Shown here piece after piece: positions 61,601 to 64,000 of a stretch of 64,000 nucleotides of DNA. Position 1 is the first letter of the stretch. Every line of letters starts with the position of its first letter. Position numbers and translations under genes: made by a program. The notes beneath the pieces were generated by a model. The model ran no database searches. It was not told the origin of the DNA and worked only from the letters and a program-made list of their open reading frames with translations. Source of the stretch: Orychophragmus violaceus (lineage: Eukaryota > Streptophyta > Magnoliopsida > Brassicales > Brassicaceae); assembly GCA_030180135.1 (NCBI GenBank), contig CM058239.1:42171270-42235269 (forward strand), in the 5' to 3' direction.

Positions 61601-64000
61601 TGTTGAAATGATATAGAGAGTTTCTGTATATCTGATTATGGTTGCCGTGGGGACCATAACCTTCTAATTATAGTAGAACAATTTCTAATTCGTCCCTTCA
61701 TCAAATTAGAAATTACACAATGTATCCACACATTAATTTTCTATAACACTTATGCCCCATAGTCCTTTATTCTTTACCAAAGTGACAACATAATTTTGAT
61801 TCTTTAATACAATGACCCTAACACATTAATAATACATGTATGACCCCAAAATGATCCTTACAATCTCACACTGGGTCGCATATGTATTCTGAAAATGTGA
61901 TATACTTTATAAGCTCAAAATTGTCATTATATAGCAGGCATAAACAATCTCGTCCATTAACTATACAAACATAGGATCATGGCAGCATTCACTATAATAA
62001 CAAGATAACTAAACCTTCCATGGTCACTGAAATCTATATAGTCAAATAACATAGATCAATTATGAAAAGTGTGGAATGAAAATCATATGAAAAGTGATCA
62101 ACACATATCGATTTTCAACTGCTCCTAGTTTAGTTGAGATCCCTTTACTTTATTGTACAAAGAGTAAACCTTAAACTTTATTCCGATCAGAAAATGTGCT
62201 TCAACACAACTTAAACATATAACCCAAAACCAAATGACAAACTCCCACTAAACCGAATGATCCTCAAACACTGAAACACCCATTCAAGTAGTATTCTCAT
62301 GAAAGACTTTCGGTGTAATACCTTTTGTAAGAGGATATGCTATCATGGAGTTTGTCTCTAAGTGTTTTATGAAAATCTCTCCACTCTGTACCCTTTCTTG
62401 AACAACAAGAAACTTAATTTCAATGAACTTGCATTTTGTTGCACTCCTATTTTTGTTAGAGTACAACACAGCTGATCTATTGTCACAATATAAATTTAGT
62501 GGTTTTTCGATCCCTTCGAGAATTCGATGTCCAGTGACAAAATTCCTCAGCCAAAGTCCTTGATCGGATGCCTCATAAATTGCTACGAATTCTGCTGCCA
62601 TTGTGGAGGAAGCTACGAGTGATTGTTTCGCACTACGCCAAGCAATCGCTCCACCAGCCAACAAAAAAACATAGCCTGAAGTGGAATTTTTTACTATCTT
62701 TGCTTCCGCCAAAATCAGAATCAGAATACCCAATGATCTCCAGATTATCTGATCTCTGATACGTGATCATATAGTCCTTTGTTCTCTACAGGTACCTCAT
62801 GACCCTTTTGGCTGCTTTCCAATGGTCCATACCTGGATTACTTAAGTATATGTCCAAAACTCCAACAATGTACGCAATATCCTTGATGCGTACAAACTTG
62901 AGCATACATTAGACTCCCTACGCATAAGGGATCTTTTGCATCTCCTGATTTTCTAATTTTCCTTAAGGGCATTGATCGAGACAGAATTTGTCTCCTTTAG
63001 CGACTGGGGTGTCACATTGTTTGCATTCTTGCATGTCAAATCTCTTGAGTACTTTATCGATATAGCTCTTTTGTGACAATCCAAGAATTCCTCGAGATCT
63101 ATCTCGGTGAATCTGAATTCCTAATACAAAAGATGCCTCACCAAGAGCTTTCATGTCAAAATGACCCTTAATAAATTTCTTGGTCTCATGCAACATGGCT
63201 ATATTGTTAGTGGCTATCAGTATGTCATCGACATACAACAGCAGGAAAATGCACTTACTCCCACTGAACTTTTGATACACACAATCTTCGACTATATTCA
63301 CCTCAAAACCAAAGGAGATGATTACCTCATGAAATTTGTGGTACCACTGACGAGAAGCTTGTTTTAGCCCATATATGGATTTATTTAATTTGCAAACCAT
63401 ATTCTTTGAATCACCTAATACAATGTTTTCTGGTTGCTCCATATAAATCCTCTCATCAATGTTTCCATTGAGAAACGATGTCTTAACATCCATCTGATGA
63501 AGCTCTAAGTCATAATGTGCAACAAGAGCCATGATTTTCATAAAAGAATCCTTTGATGAAACTGGAGAAAAGGTTTCGTTATAGTCAATCCCTTCTTTCT
63601 GAGTATATCCTTTAGCCACTAGACGAGCCATATACCTCTCCACATTACCACTAGAGTCCAATTTGGTCTTAAATATCCATTTGTAACCAATTGGTCTCTT
63701 TCCTTCTCGTAATTGGACAAGGTCTCAAACTTTATTGTCTAGCATTGACTGATACTCTTCTTGAGCAGCTTTGACCCACTTATTTGAATTGGAACTACCC
63801 ATAGCCTTACGGAAGTTGATAGGATGATCTTCCAATTGGGTTTGATTTTCCTCTTGTTCCATAAGAAATACTATATAATCATCCGGAATAGCACTTATTC
63901 TTTCTCTAGTGGATCGCCGCAAAGGCACTTGTTCTTGATGCACCGGTTCTTGAGGATTTTGTATTTGACTTTCATATTCGATATGATCGTCATCTTGATT
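61601..64000 (-). mobile_element. Decayed copia element, running off the right edge
   Basis: A polypurine tract (reverse complement of AACTCCCACTAAACC, about 62240-62254) suggests a 3' LTR at roughly 61601-62239 with TG...CA ends. The partner LTR lies outside the window, so the boundary is provisional. The coding part to the right belongs to a copia lineage different from Copia-1/2. Confidence 0.6.
62284..63943 (-). pseudogene. Copia reverse transcriptase/RNase H pseudogene (partial)
   Basis: The reverse transcriptase is readable from RRSTRERISAIPDDY through ARLVAKGYTQKEGIDYNETF, MDVKTSFLNG, IYGLKQASRQWYHKF and the catalytic LLLYVDDIL. The RNase H part resumes further on with GGAIAWRSAKQSLVASST and YCDNRSAV. 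A stop near 63724 and several frame changes between 62963 and 62733 break the frame. The upstream gag and integrase part would lie beyond 64000. Confidence 0.8.

Overview
This window is nuclear DNA of a flowering plant, almost certainly a Brassicaceae. The evidence is an intact ten-exon HD-ZIP IV gene that I recognise as HDG5, a hybrid proline-rich/LTP-like gene beside it (the same neighbourhood I recall for HDG5 in Arabidopsis thaliana), a decayed MYB86-like gene, and Athila-type, VANDAL-type, Sadhu-like and L1-like transposons. There is no sign of bacterial or organellar DNA. Most of the 64 kb is transposon.

Left third (1-24.4 kb): degenerate telomere-like repeats, then a nest of retrotransposons. 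A non-autonomous Athila-like (Ty3/gypsy) element on the minus strand spans 685-16387 with a perfect GTCGA target duplication. It keeps gag/protease remnants only and contains an extra partial LTR and a duplicated 3' end. A very young Ty1/copia element, Copia-1 (4487-12768, plus strand, TSD GGGTT), sits inside it. Its ORF is open for 1505 codons but carries an in-frame 540-bp duplication of part of the reverse transcriptase. A sister element, Copia-2 (16543-24357, minus strand, TSD ATAAA), lies just to the right and has one premature stop. The gypsy and copia elements share a sequence signature: paired TCGATCGA-type palindromes set 21 (or 22) bp apart.

Middle (24.4-33.3 kb): AT-rich intergenic DNA with a MYB86-like pseudogene, a 908-bp Sadhu-like retroposon bounded by an 11-bp duplication, a Stowaway-like MITE, and an intact HyPRP/LTP-like gene (32720-33109).

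Centre (33357-46328): the most interesting object, a 12,972-bp Mutator-like element of the non-TIR (VANDAL) type with a perfect 9-bp target duplication, TAAATCTAA. It carries a transposase broken by one frame change and two stops, an E2-like protein without the catalytic cysteine, two divergently transcribed F-box-like genes, and an apparently intact 12-exon DUF1985 gene resembling the VANC anti-silencing class. A short motif of the form TGAACGTTCA is scattered through introns and spacers of this element and is absent in full form from its coding exons and from its flanks. That fits a VANC-type sequence-specific anti-silencing system with its own motif array. Part of the array has grown by tandem duplication of a 226-bp exon-intron unit.

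Right third (46.3-64 kb): HDG5 (47084-51397, minus), an L1-like LINE inserted just upstream of it, a MITE with perfect 11-bp TIRs, the 3' end of another Athila-like element, and a decayed copia element that runs off the window.
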